NCBI GenBank assembly: GCA_030603385.1
Contig: JAUVXW010000025.1
Location: 1-63,884, forward strand
Length of the DNA: 63,884 nucleotides
Source of the DNA: Promethearchaeota archaeon
GTDB lineage: Archaea; Asgardarchaeota; Lokiarchaeia; Sigyniarchaeales; SOKP01
Direction of reading: 5' to 3'
Shown here: in pieces, positions 18,325-27,428 of the stretch
Numbering within the stretch: position 1 is the stretch's first letter
Layout of the letters: each line of letters begins with the position of its first letter
Notes under the pieces: model-generated
Database searches by the model: none
Told to the model about the DNA's origin: nothing
What the model saw: only the letters and a program-made list of their open reading frames with translations
Translations under genes and position numbers: made by a program

Positions 18325-19947
18325 ATGAACGAAAAAAGCGATATTATGGTTTCCGATATGATGGAAAAAATTCGAGGGTCATTAATCCTACCCAAAAAAG
18401 CTTACTTCTTCGATACTACTCTTCGTGATGGAGAACAAACACCAGGAATTAGCTTTACACTAAAAGAAAAAATATCTATTGCCCAATCATTAAATGAACT
18501 AGGTATAGATGTAATTGAAGCAGGATTTCCAGTTATATCTCAAGGCGATTTTAAGGCATGTAAGGAAGTTGCGAAACTCGGTTTAGATTCAGAAGTAATA
18601 GGATTAGCTCGTATTAAGAAGATCGATATTGATAAGGTTATAGAAGCAGATATGGATTCAATTCATGTATTTATTGCAACTTCAGACTTGCATTTGAAAG
18701 AAAAACTAAAAATGACCAGAGAGGAAGTTATTGATAGTGTTAAAGAATTGATATCTTACGCCAAAGATCATTATTCTGATATTCAATTTTCAGCTGAAGA
18801 TGCAACACGTTCTGACTTAGACTATTTAATCAGGGTTAATCAAGCTGCCGTCGAAAGTGGAGCTACTCGAATTAACATACCAGATACTGTTGGAACAATA
18901 TCTCCAACCGCATTTGGATATATTGTTAGGAAAAATTATGAATTATTACCTAAAAATGTGCGGATTGCAGTGCACTGCCATAATGATTTTGGCTTAGCTG
19001 TGGCAAATACAATAGCCGGATTTGAAAGTGGGGCTTCCGAAGCTCAGACAACAATATTAGGGTTAGGTGAAAGAGCGGGAAATGCGTCATTTGAAGAAAC
19101 TGCTATGTCTCTTTATGCGTTATATCAAATTCCAATGCAGATAAATACAAGATTGATTTTTCCAACAGCAAAATTAGTTGAAAGTCTATGTGGGGGGAAA
19201 ATAACTATTGGTCGATTAACCCCGTTAATTGGTCAGAATGCATTTGCTCACGAATCAGGTATTCACGCCCATGCAATGATTCAGCACGCTCGTTCATACG
19301 AGCCTATAACGCCAGAATTAATAGGTATTAGACGTTCTGACAATGTTGAAGAAATAATTAGGCAGTCAATAAAATTGGGAAAACATACAGGAGGTCATGC
19401 ACTTAAAGCAAAATTAGAAGATTTAAGTATTCTTACTACGGACGTTCAATTTTCCAATATTATGGAACATGTTAAGGCTTTTGGAGATAAAGGACATGAG
19501 GTAACGGAAGAAGATTTCTATGCAATTTTAAAAGATGTTTTCGGAGAACTACCCGAAGAAGATCAATTCGTAAAACTCGAAGAATTAACAGTTTTAACTG
19601 GCTCTGTTATTCCTACATCTACTGTACGTTTAAAGATTGATGATAATGGAAATAGCATTGAAAAGATAGCCTCATCAATAGGGGTTGGAGCTGTAGATGC
19701 ATCAGTTAACGCAATTATTAAATGCTTTAAGCCGATGAGCAAGATTAAGTTATTAAATTATCAAATTGATGCTATAACAGGGGGAACTGAAGCATTAGCC
19801 CATACTACTATTGAAATTATGGATATTGAAAGCAATCACATCGTAAAAGCAAGTGCAACTCATGAAGATATCGTAATGAGCTCAGTTTTATCACTATTAA
19901 AAGGACTTAACCTTATAGTCAAGAAAAAAAATTCATCAAGCAATTAA
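18325..19947 (+). CDS. leuA: 2-isopropylmalate synthase family protein
   Basis: A 540-residue DRE-TIM metallolyase. The catalytic start is FFDTTLRDGEQTPGISFT, metal ligands are in VHCHNDFGLAVANT, and HESGIHAHAM lies near residue 310. The C-terminal 130 residues match the LeuA allosteric dimerisation domain. It condenses acetyl-CoA with 2-oxoisovalerate as the first step of leucine synthesis. Citramalate and homocitrate synthases share this architecture, but the adjacent isomerase genes and the Leu-rich upstream frame favour leucine. An AAAAAGG motif precedes the ATG. leuB is not in the window. Confidence 0.85.
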   Translation: MNEKSDIMVSDMMEKIRGSLILPKKAYFFDTTLRDGEQTPGISFTLKEKISIAQSLNELGIDVIEAGFPVISQGDFKACKEVAKLGLDSEVIGLARIKKIDIDKVIEADMDSIHVFIATSDLHLKEKLKMTREEVIDSVKELISYAKDHYSDIQFSAEDATRSDLDYLIRVNQAAVESGATRINIPDTVGTISPTAFGYIVRKNYELLPKNVRIAVHCHNDFGLAVANTIAGFESGASEAQTTILGLGERAGNASFEETAMSLYALYQIPMQINTRLIFPTAKLVESLCGGKITIGRLTPLIGQNAFAHESGIHAHAMIQHARSYEPITPELIGIRRSDNVEEIIRQSIKLGKHTGGHALKAKLEDLSILTTDVQFSNIMEHVKAFGDKGHEVTEEDFYAILKDVFGELPEEDQFVKLEELTVLTGSVIPTSTVRLKIDDNGNSIEKIASSIGVGAVDASVNAIIKCFKPMSKIKLLNYQIDAITGGTEALAHTTIEIMDIESNHIVKASATHEDIVMSSVLSLLKGLNLIVKKKNSSSN

Positions 19948-20014
19948 TAAATCTCTAATATTTGTATAAGTTAATCTATCTATAACTTTTACGCAAAGAT
20001 AAGGTAAAGATCAT

Positions 20015-21289
20015 ATGGAGTTAACAATAACAGAGAAAATCTTGAGAGCCCATTGTGACAATAAGTCTGTTGTTGCCGGAGATTTTATCTTAGCCAACAT
20101 TGATCGCTGTTTAGCAAATGATATTACTGCTCCTATAGCTATAGAGGTTTTTGAAAGTGTCGTTGAAGGAACAGATAGAAGCCTTTTCGATAATGAAAAG
20201 ATTATACTAATTCCAGACCATTTTACACCAAATAAAGATGTCGTCTCAGCAATACAGTGTCAAATACTCAGAGAATTTGCTTATAAATATAACATTTTAA
20301 ATTATTTTGAAGTTGGTCGTGGTGGAATTGAACATTGTCTTATACCAGAGCAAGGATTAGTAGCTCCAGGAGAGGTTTTTATAGGTGCCGACTCTCATAC
20401 TTGCACATATGGCGCTCTTGGTGCTTTCTCAACAGGTGTTGGTTCTACAGATTTAGGTGTTGCAATGGCTTTAGGAAAATGTTGGCTTAAAATACCTGAA
20501 TCTATGCAATTTGTTTTTTCAGGAGAATTAAATAAATGGGTTTCTGGTAAAGACTTAATTTTGTACATAATTGGCAAAATCGGTGTTGATGGGGCTACTT
20601 ATAAAGCTATGGAATTTACTGGAGGTGTTATTAAAAATTTTTCCATGGACAATAGATTTACAATGTGCAATATGGCAATTGAAGCAGGCGCTAAAAACGG
20701 AATTATTGAACCGGATAAAATTACCTTAGATTATTTGGAAAAGGCTGGAAATTCTAAATATAAAATCTATGAAAGTGATAAAAATGCTGAATACATTGAT
20801 ATTATAGAATTTGAATGTAAAAATATTGAACCACAGGTTGCGTTACCTCCTTTACCTGAAAATTCTAAACCAATTTCAGAAGTAAACAATATGAGAGTGG
20901 AAATAGATCAATCAATAATAGGTTCTTGTACTAATGGTCGCATGGAAGACTTGAAAATTGCTGCGAATATTTTAAAACAACAAAAAATTCATCGTAATGT
21001 AAGGTGTATTATTATTCCAGGTACTCAAAATATATATCTTCAAGCATTAAAAGAAGGATTAATAGAGATTTTTATTGATGCTGGTGCGATTGTTTCAACT
21101 CCTACCTGCGGTCCTTGTTTAGGAGGACATATGGGGATTCTTGCAGCCGGAGAAAAAGCAATCTCAACAACAAATAGGAATTTTAAAGGCAGGATGGGAC
21201 ATATAGAAAGTGAAGTGTATTTATCAAGCCCCGCTATTGCTGCTGCCTCGGCTATTAAGGGATATATTACATCACCAGAATTTATTTAG
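20015..21289 (+). CDS. leuC: 3-isopropylmalate dehydratase large subunit
   Basis: A 424-residue aconitase-family large subunit of the archaeal HacA/LeuC type. Cluster ligands are visible as [11 protein letters not shown] and [12 protein letters not shown], with the N-terminal [20 protein letters not shown]. Together with the small subunit it isomerises 2-isopropylmalate to 3-isopropylmalate. It follows leuA by 67 bases and precedes leuD by 10 bases, consistent with a single transcript. Homoaconitase activity cannot be excluded from sequence alone. Confidence 0.9.
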   Translation: MELTITEKILRAHCDNKSVVAGDFILANIDRCLANDITAPIAIEVFESVVEGTDRSLFDNEKIILIPDHFTPNKDVVSAIQCQILREFAYKYNILNYFEVGRGGIEHCLIPEQGLVAPGEVFIGADSHTCTYGALGAFSTGVGSTDLGVAMALGKCWLKIPESMQFVFSGELNKWVSGKDLILYIIGKIGVDGATYKAMEFTGGVIKNFSMDNRFTMCNMAIEAGAKNGIIEPDKITLDYLEKAGNSKYKIYESDKNAEYIDIIEFECKNIEPQVALPPLPENSKPISEVNNMRVEIDQSIIGSCTNGRMEDLKIAANILKQQKIHRNVRCIIIPGTQNIYLQALKEGLIEIFIDAGAIVSTPTCGPCLGGHMGILAAGEKAISTTNRNFKGRMGHIESEVYLSSPAIAAASAIKGYITSPEFI

Positions 21290-21299
21290 GGTGAAAATA

Positions 21300-21800
21300 A
21301 TGATTGGTAAAGTAATAAAATATGATATGAAAGATATTAATACGGATTTGATCATTCCCGCAAGGTATTTAACTACGTCTGACTCTGAATATCTAGCTAA
21401 ACACTGCATGGAAGATCTAGATGCCAAATTTATCGAAAAAAAAATCAAATATGGCTATACAATATTGGTTGCGGGATCGAATTTCGGATGCGGTTCAAGC
21501 AGAGAACAAGCACCAATTGTTCTTAAATCAGTAGGAATCAAATGTATAATAGCCTACTCTTTTGCAAGGATATTTTTTAGAAATGCGATAAATATAGGAC
21601 TGCCAATAATTGAGTGTAACAACATTGAAGCAATAAATACTGGTGATGAATTAGAAATTAGTTTTACAGAAGGAATTATTAAAAATCTCTCTACAAATTC
21701 TGATTTTAGTGTAAAGAAAATGCCTTCTTTTATAGAAGAGATCGTATCCGATGACGGTTTGATTAATTATGCAAGACGCATAATTTTAAAGAATACCTAA
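21300..21800 (+). CDS. leuD: 3-isopropylmalate dehydratase small subunit
   Basis: A 166-residue swivel-domain subunit starting MIGKVIKYDMKDINTDLIIP, with the typical DxNTD and IPARYL motifs and the GSNFGCGSSREQAP loop that closes over the substrate. The reading frame is open further upstream into leuC, but the start at 21300 gives the normal family length. It completes the leuA-leuC-leuD operon. Confidence 0.92.
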   Translation: MIGKVIKYDMKDINTDLIIPARYLTTSDSEYLAKHCMEDLDAKFIEKKIKYGYTILVAGSNFGCGSSREQAPIVLKSVGIKCIIAYSFARIFFRNAINIGLPIIECNNIEAINTGDELEISFTEGIIKNLSTNSDFSVKKMPSFIEEIVSDDGLINYARRIILKNT

Positions 21801-21937
21801 GAATCTATGACTCAATCTTAATTTTTTTAATGTTAATGGAAGAAATACTTAGGATTCTAATATATATTGAAGATTAAATTTAAGATATCGAGGTTTAAGT
21901 TTTTATTTGGACAATATTGTGTTTATATGATTTCCAG

Positions 21938-21958
21938 CATATAAGAATTTCTTATATG
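21938..21958. repeat. Perfect 21-bp palindrome
   Basis: CATATAAGAA and TTCTTATATG form a perfect 10-bp inverted repeat around a single T. It lies in the 380-base gap between leuD and the accessory region. It could be a dimeric regulator operator or a recombination site. Apart from this and a TATA-like sequence near 22065, I see nothing else in the gap. Confidence 0.5.
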
Positions 21959-22180
21959 TTAAAAAACACGTAATTTGCCTTTTTCTATTTATTATTTCAC
22001 CACGCTCAATTCAATTTATTATGATAAAACATTGGGGTCGATGAGAATAGATAAAAATATATTTATACATAGATGTCTAATTCAACATTTGAACCCCTCC
22101 TTTTATTTTTTGGCTTAACATTATTCAATTCGAATAAGAAAAGCAAACAAAAATAAATTTAATAAAAGAGGTTTAAAAAA

Positions 22181-22699
22181 ATGGATAATAGAAAATTAAC
22201 TACAATAAATAAGAAATATATTGCTGTAATTATCGCTGTTTCAATAATAACTACAATAATCTTAATTCCCACAATACTCTTAATTAATAAACAAAAATCA
22301 ATAGATGCATTATACCAGAAATCAAAGAACGGAATACTCATAGAAGATCAGTTTCTTAAACATGCAGAGGTAGTAGATTACGGAGGAACGACAGGGAGAG
22401 TGTTAGAACCAGTAGATTGGTTCACTTTTAAAATCTATGCAAAAGCTGGAGATTGGTGTCATGCTCATTATGTAAGCTGGGACAGTGCTTTCTGCCCTAT
22501 ATTGTTTGAGAAGGATGCTGGTGATTGGAGCATGAGAACGAATTGGGGGAGTGTTAAATATAGAACCTTTCAATTTGAAGAGAGTTCTATCTATACAATA
22601 AGAGTCTACAATTATGACGATGACTATGATGGCTATATAACTTTCTTTCTAATAGTTTATATTAATCAGTATTATCCACCAGAATGCCCATTATGTTAA
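22181..22699 (+). CDS. Secreted or membrane-anchored beta-domain protein
   Basis: A 172-residue protein with an N-terminal transmembrane/signal helix (residues 13-36, YIAVIIAVSIITTIILIPTI) and an extracellular domain. That domain resembles bacterial pre-peptidase C-terminal beta-sandwiches: DWFTFKIYAKAGDWCHAHY, then SSIYTIRVYNYDDDYDGYIT. Four Cys residues may form disulfides. AAAAGAGG lies upstream of the ATG. It is the first gene of the accessory region and no function is known. Confidence 0.6.
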   Translation: MDNRKLTTINKKYIAVIIAVSIITTIILIPTILLINKQKSIDALYQKSKNGILIEDQFLKHAEVVDYGGTTGRVLEPVDWFTFKIYAKAGDWCHAHYVSWDSAFCPILFEKDAGDWSMRTNWGSVKYRTFQFEESSIYTIRVYNYDDDYDGYITFFLIVYINQYYPPECPLC

Positions 22700-22788
22700 A
22701 TAATTAGTTTATTTTTTATTGTTAGTGTGCCTCGTTTCGAGAGCGCCAATTTAAAATAAAATTACAAATAAAAAAAAGAGGTGAAAAA

Positions 22789-23703
22789 ATGGAAGTAGCA
22801 ATTCTAATAATTGTTATTATTTCTGTTATAGTAATTGTTCTTATAGAAGCAATGATATACATGTTTTTAAGAAATAAATTTCAAACAATAGATACAATTA
22901 GAGATTCAGCAAGTAAATTAGATGGAACGGTTTTAACAATTACTACCTTAAGTAGTGATCTTTTTAAGCAAATAGCTGGTTTGACAAAAATTCAATCAGA
23001 ATTAAAATTAAATTTTCAGAGTTTCTATGATATGCTTATAATGAAACCATCTGTAAAAGGAAGAGTGGGAGAAGGAATTGTTAAATTTATTTTGAGTAGT
23101 TTTCCCGAAAAGTTATGGAAAGAACAATATAAAATTTCTGGCTCTGGTATAGTAGATTTCGCAATTTTTATGCCACCAGATAATAGAATATTACCGATGG
23201 ATGCTAAATTTTCATTACCAGAAGGAATAATAGAAATGGAATTAGGAGAAGGAGAAATTGTATTTTTGAATAAGGATCAGAGAAAAAAAGCCAATTCTTT
23301 GGTAATTAAGAGAATGCGAGAAGTCATTAAATATATTAATCCATTAGAGGGAACAATGAATTTTGCGTTAATTTTTATTCCAGATTCAGTTTATTTAGCT
23401 TTAACAAATGAAACATTGAGTGAACTACAATCTAACAGAGTAATTCCTGTAAATACAAGTGGTTTAATAAGCACACTATTCTTAATAGAGCGTCAATACA
23501 TATCAATAAGAATAAGTAAAGCTGTTGATAGATTAGAAAATATAAAATTCACAATGGAAAGTCAATTTTCTAAAATTTCTGATACATTGAGAAAAGCAGA
23601 AACTCAAGGAGAGAATTCAAATAAAAACATTACAAATGCTATTCAGCAACTTAAAAAAGCAGAAAATAAAATTTTAGTAAGTTTTGGTTTGTTAGAAGAA
23701 TAA
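22789..23703 (+). CDS. rmuC: RmuC-like protein
   Basis: A 304-residue protein with an N-terminal membrane helix (residues 3-25), a helical segment, and the RmuC core: GRVGEGIVKFILSSFPEKLW, SGIVDFAIFMPP and LPMDAKFSLP, whose VDF and DAK residues fit a PD-(D/E)XK-like nuclease arrangement. The tail is a coiled coil. Bacterial RmuC limits recombination at inverted repeats; the archaeal role is not known. A strong SD (AGAGGTGA) precedes the start and a small gene follows closely. Confidence 0.82.
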   Translation: MEVAILIIVIISVIVIVLIEAMIYMFLRNKFQTIDTIRDSASKLDGTVLTITTLSSDLFKQIAGLTKIQSELKLNFQSFYDMLIMKPSVKGRVGEGIVKFILSSFPEKLWKEQYKISGSGIVDFAIFMPPDNRILPMDAKFSLPEGIIEMELGEGEIVFLNKDQRKKANSLVIKRMREVIKYINPLEGTMNFALIFIPDSVYLALTNETLSELQSNRVIPVNTSGLISTLFLIERQYISIRISKAVDRLENIKFTMESQFSKISDTLRKAETQGENSNKNITNAIQQLKKAENKILVSFGLLEE

Positions 23704-23727
23704 AATAAAGAGGAGGTGATAAAATAG

Positions 23728-23943
23728 ATGACACTAACAGAACGACTTAAACCTTTTAGTATGGATAATTTCGAAATAACTGCTGAAGTTTTTAAAGAGC
23801 TTACTGACAGATTTATTTTTGTAATGAGAGATTTAAATGGCAATGTAATAACCGCGATGACATATCAGACAACGAATAGAGAAGAAGCTCAAACAAAGTT
23901 TAGAGAAGATGTAAAAGATTGGTTCGAAAAATATCCAAAATAA
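23728..23943 (+). CDS. Small protein of unknown function downstream of rmuC
   Basis: A 71-residue protein. A strong SD (GAGGAGGTGA) lies 7 bases before the ATG and the gap to rmuC is 24 bases, so co-translation with RmuC is likely. The sequence alternates strands and helices (RFIFVMRDLNGNVITAMTY, then EEAQTKFREDVKDWFEKYP). I do not recognise a family. Confidence 0.6.
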   Translation: MTLTERLKPFSMDNFEITAEVFKELTDRFIFVMRDLNGNVITAMTYQTTNREEAQTKFREDVKDWFEKYPK

Positions 23944-23953
23944 TTTTTTTTTT

Positions 23954-24034
23954 ATTACATTTGAGTCCGAGTAAATTGTGTATCTACTCGAGATGTAATT
24001 GGTTTAATTACGGACAAAAAAAATTTTAGTCCGT
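23954..24034. repeat. Cluster of nested inverted repeats, possible structured RNA
   Basis: Several short perfect inverted repeats overlap: ATTACAT/ATGTAAT (about 23954-23960 and 23993-23999), GAGTA/TACTC (23969-23973 and 23985-23989), TAATT/AATTA (23996-24000 and 24006-24010) and GTCCG/CGGAC (23965-23969 and 24011-24015). GTCCG occurs again at 24029-24033, so CGGAC has two possible partners. The region could be a termination region, a switch or a small RNA. It has no tRNA-type conserved loops. Confidence 0.4.
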
Positions 24035-24046
24035 TATAATTTTATA

Positions 24047-24086
24047 ATTTTAGAAATTTCAATAATTTTATTTACATTTCTAAAAT
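24047..24086. repeat. 11-bp perfect inverted repeat
   Basis: ATTTTAGAAAT (24047-24057) is matched by ATTTCTAAAAT (24076-24086) across an 18-base spacer. It lies between the convergently oriented small gene after rmuC and a decayed gene fragment, so a bidirectional terminator is one explanation. Confidence 0.45.
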
Positions 24087-24130
24087 TTTTTAATATTTTG
24101 AAATTGTTTTTTGTGTCATATCAAACATCT

Positions 24131-24298
24131 CTATAATTCACTTATTTGCAAAAATAGTTCAACTGAATCGTGAAACATCAATACTGAAATATAATTCTGT
24201 GGAGAAGGTAATTTTGATTGTTCTCGGGCAAATTGATAAAAATGTTTAATTAATGCTAATCGTTTGAGAATTTCGGGATTTAATTCTGTTATTTTAAG
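24131..24298 (-). pseudogene. N-terminal remnant of a HEPN-like/hypothetical gene
   Basis: The minus strand is open for 55 codons and reads KITELNPEILKRLALIKH, FYQFAREQSKLPSPQNYI and SVLMFHDSVELFLQISEL, then a stop. This pattern (LKRLALI, then FHDAVELFL) is the N-terminus of a widespread family of prokaryotic hypothetical proteins. There is no start codon in frame, and one missing A near 24290 would restore an upstream SDLK. It appears to be a truncated, frameshifted relic. Confidence 0.45.
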
Positions 24299-24361
24299 TC
24301 ACTTTCTATTATTTCTTTAACAATAATGTACTATTAGTTTATTTTTTTTATTTTTGATGAA

Positions 24362-25174
24362 TTAGGTTTTTATTTCAATTCCTAAACTTTTTAAAGTCTT
24401 TCTAAAATAATCTAAATATTCATTCAGAACATCTAAATTTTCATTTGGTTTAACTGATGAATAACTTTTATGAGTTTTTTGATTATGGATGTTAAATGAA
24501 GAGATATTAATATCTAATTCCCAATCAGAATTATTGAAGAATTTTATCCCACTAACATTATAGATAATCATTTCAAAATCACTTTCGATATTATATTGTA
24601 AATGTTTTATTTGAATATATATCCCATTGACACGGTTTTCATTGGACGTATCCTTTAATGTATCATAAAATTTTTGATAATTCTTTTGCTTAGATGTTAT
24701 ATAAGGTTCCCGACTAATACCTCCAGAATATATATTTATTATTGGTAAACTTTCATATTTTTCTAATATTTCAGTTTTTCTCATTACATCAATTACAAAA
24801 TCTACATACTTCTCTGCTTCTGAATGTCTAAATATTTTTTCCAAAGATTCAAATCTATGTTGATAAAATCCCCTATCTGCGTGATATTTTTCAACTATTT
24901 CTTTATATTTAGTTAACTTAGGGTAGAATTTTTCTATTATTTGTTTATATAAAATAGGAAAATCAAAAGTTCTTCCATTTTTTCCATTTTTAAAAATTAA
25001 ATCATTTCTATCATTTCTTTTAGCTATTACCATACAAACCTTTGCCAAGACATTATCAGCTAAGTAATGTCCAAGTTCATAAATAGTAGGATTTTTATTC
25101 TTTGAAAGGTTTAGGGCAAGACTTATTGCTTCCTTAAGATATTGTTGATATGATTGTAAATCCGATTCATCCAT
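24362..25174 (-). CDS. Unknown protein with a HEPN-like helical segment
   Basis: A 270-residue protein. The first 140 residues are helical and include YHADRGFYQHRFESLEKIFR, which recalls HEPN-type RNH-containing helical bundles without matching the RX4-6H motif convincingly. The C-terminal half is beta-rich (FEMIIYNVSGIKFF, then WELDINISSFNI). There are no membrane segments. It lies next to a relic of a similar type in the accessory region. Function unknown. Confidence 0.5.
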   Translation of the reverse strand: MDESDLQSYQQYLKEAISLALNLSKNKNPTIYELGHYLADNVLAKVCMVIAKRNDRNDLIFKNGKNGRTFDFPILYKQIIEKFYPKLTKYKEIVEKYHADRGFYQHRFESLEKIFRHSEAEKYVDFVIDVMRKTEILEKYESLPIINIYSGGISREPYITSKQKNYQKFYDTLKDTSNENRVNGIYIQIKHLQYNIESDFEMIIYNVSGIKFFNNSDWELDINISSFNIHNQKTHKSYSSVKPNENLDVLNEYLDYFRKTLKSLGIEIKT

Positions 25175-25448
25175 TAATTAAATCATAAATTATTCTGGTA
25201 TTTAATTAAAAAGACCGTAAATATGTATTTAAATACATTTATTAGAGTGTTAATTTTAGTCTCTCTCAATTTCCGATAGTTAATCAGCCTATACACTAAA
25301 TTTATTATCTAACGGATTAGATTATCATATAAAAAAAATAAGAGTGAATTAGTTTTCTAATTTAGTAAACATTTAAATTTTACATTTTTTTCCAATTAAT
25401 TAGACTTCTAAAGGAATATTAAATAAAAGATGAGGAAAGTGAGTAAAT

Positions 25449-26075
25449 ATGGATAAGAATGAAATTAGGAAGTTAATTATGCCGATTGTTTCTGGTATTA
25501 TACCAACAATTTCAACTATGATTTTATTACATATTACGACGGTACTGGTAACTATTATAATTTTTGCATTAATCATAGTAATATTAACCTTTATAAATTA
25601 TAGAGTTAATAAGTTTTATGATATTCCCGTTTATATAAGGGAATTTAAAAAACTCATCTATTCAAATAATGATTATAACAGGATTACTAATGTGGATAAT
25701 ATTGTAGATTTTTTTATAAAAGATGAAGTAAATAGTTTTTTTAAGAGGATCTTTCCTACTATTATTATAACAGAGATTAATCCAAACTCTATGAATCATG
25801 TAGAATTGGAAAATAAGAGATTTTATGAATTTCTTATTTATAATAATAAGCTGTCTTTAGTTAAATTGTATGATAAAGAATTTATAAGTGCTAAGGAATA
25901 CAATGATAGGAGAAATGTTGTTGTTGATAAAAAACGTGTGAAATTGTTCTTTAAAGACTTAATAGACAAAAGTAAAAATCCTGGTACGGATTATATGGAT
26001 CATATAGCAGAGAAAAAAATACACGAGTCAAACCAAGATATTGCTAATAGGATAGGATATTTGAATTTTACGTAG
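25449..26075 (+). CDS. Membrane protein of unknown function
   Basis: A 208-residue protein with two N-terminal transmembrane helices (about residues 12-30 and 32-50) and a charged cytosolic domain of about 155 residues (VDNIVDFFIKDEVNSFFKRI and later DKKRVKLFFKDLIDKSKN). The SD-like GAGGAAAGTGAG precedes the ATG. It is an orphan in the accessory region. Confidence 0.5.
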   Translation: MDKNEIRKLIMPIVSGIIPTISTMILLHITTVLVTIIIFALIIVILTFINYRVNKFYDIPVYIREFKKLIYSNNDYNRITNVDNIVDFFIKDEVNSFFKRIFPTIIITEINPNSMNHVELENKRFYEFLIYNNKLSLVKLYDKEFISAKEYNDRRNVVVDKKRVKLFFKDLIDKSKNPGTDYMDHIAEKKIHESNQDIANRIGYLNFT

Positions 26076-26138
26076 TTTTCTTTATTATTGACTAGTAATT
26101 ATATTAAGATTAAATTGTTTAACTGAAAGATAAATATT

Positions 26139-26425
26139 TTAAATGCTATTCAAAAGTTTTAAAGCAGATGCTATCATCTTTCCACCCTCTGTTCGTTTCC
26201 ACATGTTAAACTTAATTGCTCCACGCAGGGTAAGGAGGACTACAGATGTTTTTTCAAATCCTTTACAGACGAATAAATCGAATCGGTTTTAAACCGAGTC
26301 GGTATATTTCCCCTTTTTTCATAAATATAATCTTTGCTATAACCCTCTTCAAAAATAGTAAGATTAGGATATTTTTCTAAAACAATCAGTTTTTTTGATG
26401 GTTTTGAACTTTTTGGATAATTATA
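26139..26425 (-). pseudogene. Frameshifted gene remnant
   Basis: Two overlapping open minus-strand stretches read as one broken protein. The first (26425 to 26240) includes KLIVLEKYPNLTIFEEGYSK and ends at a TAG after SVKDLKKHL. The second, in another frame (to 26139), reads VVLLTLRGAIKFNMWKRTEG. No start codon is present. The composition is protein-like in both parts, so a frameshift near 26240 in a dead gene is likely. I cannot name the family. The rest of the gap 26076-26517 holds nothing else I can support. Confidence 0.35.
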
Positions 26426-26517
26426 TTAATCGAAAATAATCATTCAAAAAAAATAGGAACAAATAAGTGTTTTAGCTTATAATTAATCTTTTTTATTTAT
26501 ATTTTCTATTAAATTAG

Positions 26518-26943
26518 TTAAATCATTAATTTTTTTTTTATATCCAAAATATTAAGGTCCATATCTCTTTCTCGTAGCTTATCATATACATTATATTGTT
26601 TCGAATAAAGATAAATAGTAAAGAATATATCTATTACAAATAATATATTGACAAGCATAAAAGATTCGTTAAGGATATTCATATAATACATTAAACCAGT
26701 AATAATTAATATCACAAAAGCCAAAATCCATCCTATTGTTATTATTTTATTAATCTTGTCTTTTTCTTTAACTATTCTTTCATATTCATATTTCCTATAT
26801 AGAATTAATCTTTTTTCTCTGGATAATTCTCGATTTTTCCGATAAGTTTCACATAATTCTTTTTGATCAGGATATAATATAGGATCATATTTACCAAATT
26901 TAATCATAGCTTCTTTTTTATGAAATCTCATAATATTTATCAA
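26518..26943 (-). CDS. Small membrane protein of unknown function
   Basis: A 141-residue protein with a basic/charged N-terminal half (KNRELSREKRLILYRKYEYE) and two transmembrane helices (IITIGWILAFVILIITGLMY and SFMLVNILFVIDIFFTIYLY). The Met at 26931 (MRFHKKE) is an alternative start. It lies between two decayed gene fragments on the same strand. No family recognised. Confidence 0.45.
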   Translation of the reverse strand: MINIMRFHKKEAMIKFGKYDPILYPDQKELCETYRKNRELSREKRLILYRKYEYERIVKEKDKINKIITIGWILAFVILIITGLMYYMNILNESFMLVNILFVIDIFFTIYLYSKQYNVYDKLRERDMDLNILDIKKKLMI

Positions 26944-26964
26944 TATTTACTTTTTATATATAAT

Positions 26965-27294
26965 TTAGTCTTTATTCAAAAAGTAAATCATTTTTATTGG
27001 AATTGTTTTAGGAGAACTTCTTAATAACGTTCCAATCTCAAGGAAGGCAAATTCATCAAGCCATTGTTTTTTTGGTGCCATCTTCTCCTTCGACGAAAAA
27101 AGCATTCCAGATTTTTTCTGGAATGTTTTTGTCGTTTTTACATGCCCCTCAAAAACATTTTTATTATTATCTAATTGATCTTGAATTGTTTGAACATGAA
27201 CCTCATAGGCTTTAGCCGTTTCCTTAATTGAAATCCAAACTTTTCCATCAATCTCTTTTGTTTCTCGTTGGTAAAATTCAAATAAGGAAAAACC
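26965..27294 (-). pseudogene. Remnant resembling a phage-type RhuM/BRO regulator
   Basis: An open stretch of 109 codons without a start codon, bounded upstream by a stop. It reads KVWISIKETAKAYEVHVQTI, later NVFEGHVKTTKTFQ, and QWLDEFAFLEIGTLLRSSPK, ending in a TAA. The spacing of ISIKETAKAYEVHVQTIQ before a VFEGHVKT stretch recalls the helix-turn-helix segment of RhuM-like or BRO-type phage regulators. It is likely the 5'-truncated relic of a mobile-element gene. The family assignment is tentative. Confidence 0.35.
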
Positions 27295-27428
27295 TTATTC
27301 GAAATTTTTTTCAAATTTATGATATGATTTTCAACTATAAAATTTTTATTTTTGAAATCTTATTATTTCATCAAGAAAAATTTATATAGCAATAGGTCTA
27401 CAGTTCATGTGTAATGTATTTTTGATGT

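Noticed and set aside
22730..22742. Short palindrome CTCGTTTCGAG before rmuC
   Set aside because: Four paired bases around a three-base loop; too short to support a claim, at most a weak hairpin ending the upstream gene.
23963..24015. Cloverleaf-like pairing suggesting a tRNA
   Set aside because: No anticodon arm of proper length, no conserved T-loop and only five acceptor pairs; treated as a set of inverted repeats.
24362..25174. HEPN toxin of a toxin-antitoxin pair
   Set aside because: The RNH-like stretch does not fit the RX4-6H catalytic motif and no antitoxin partner lies beside it.
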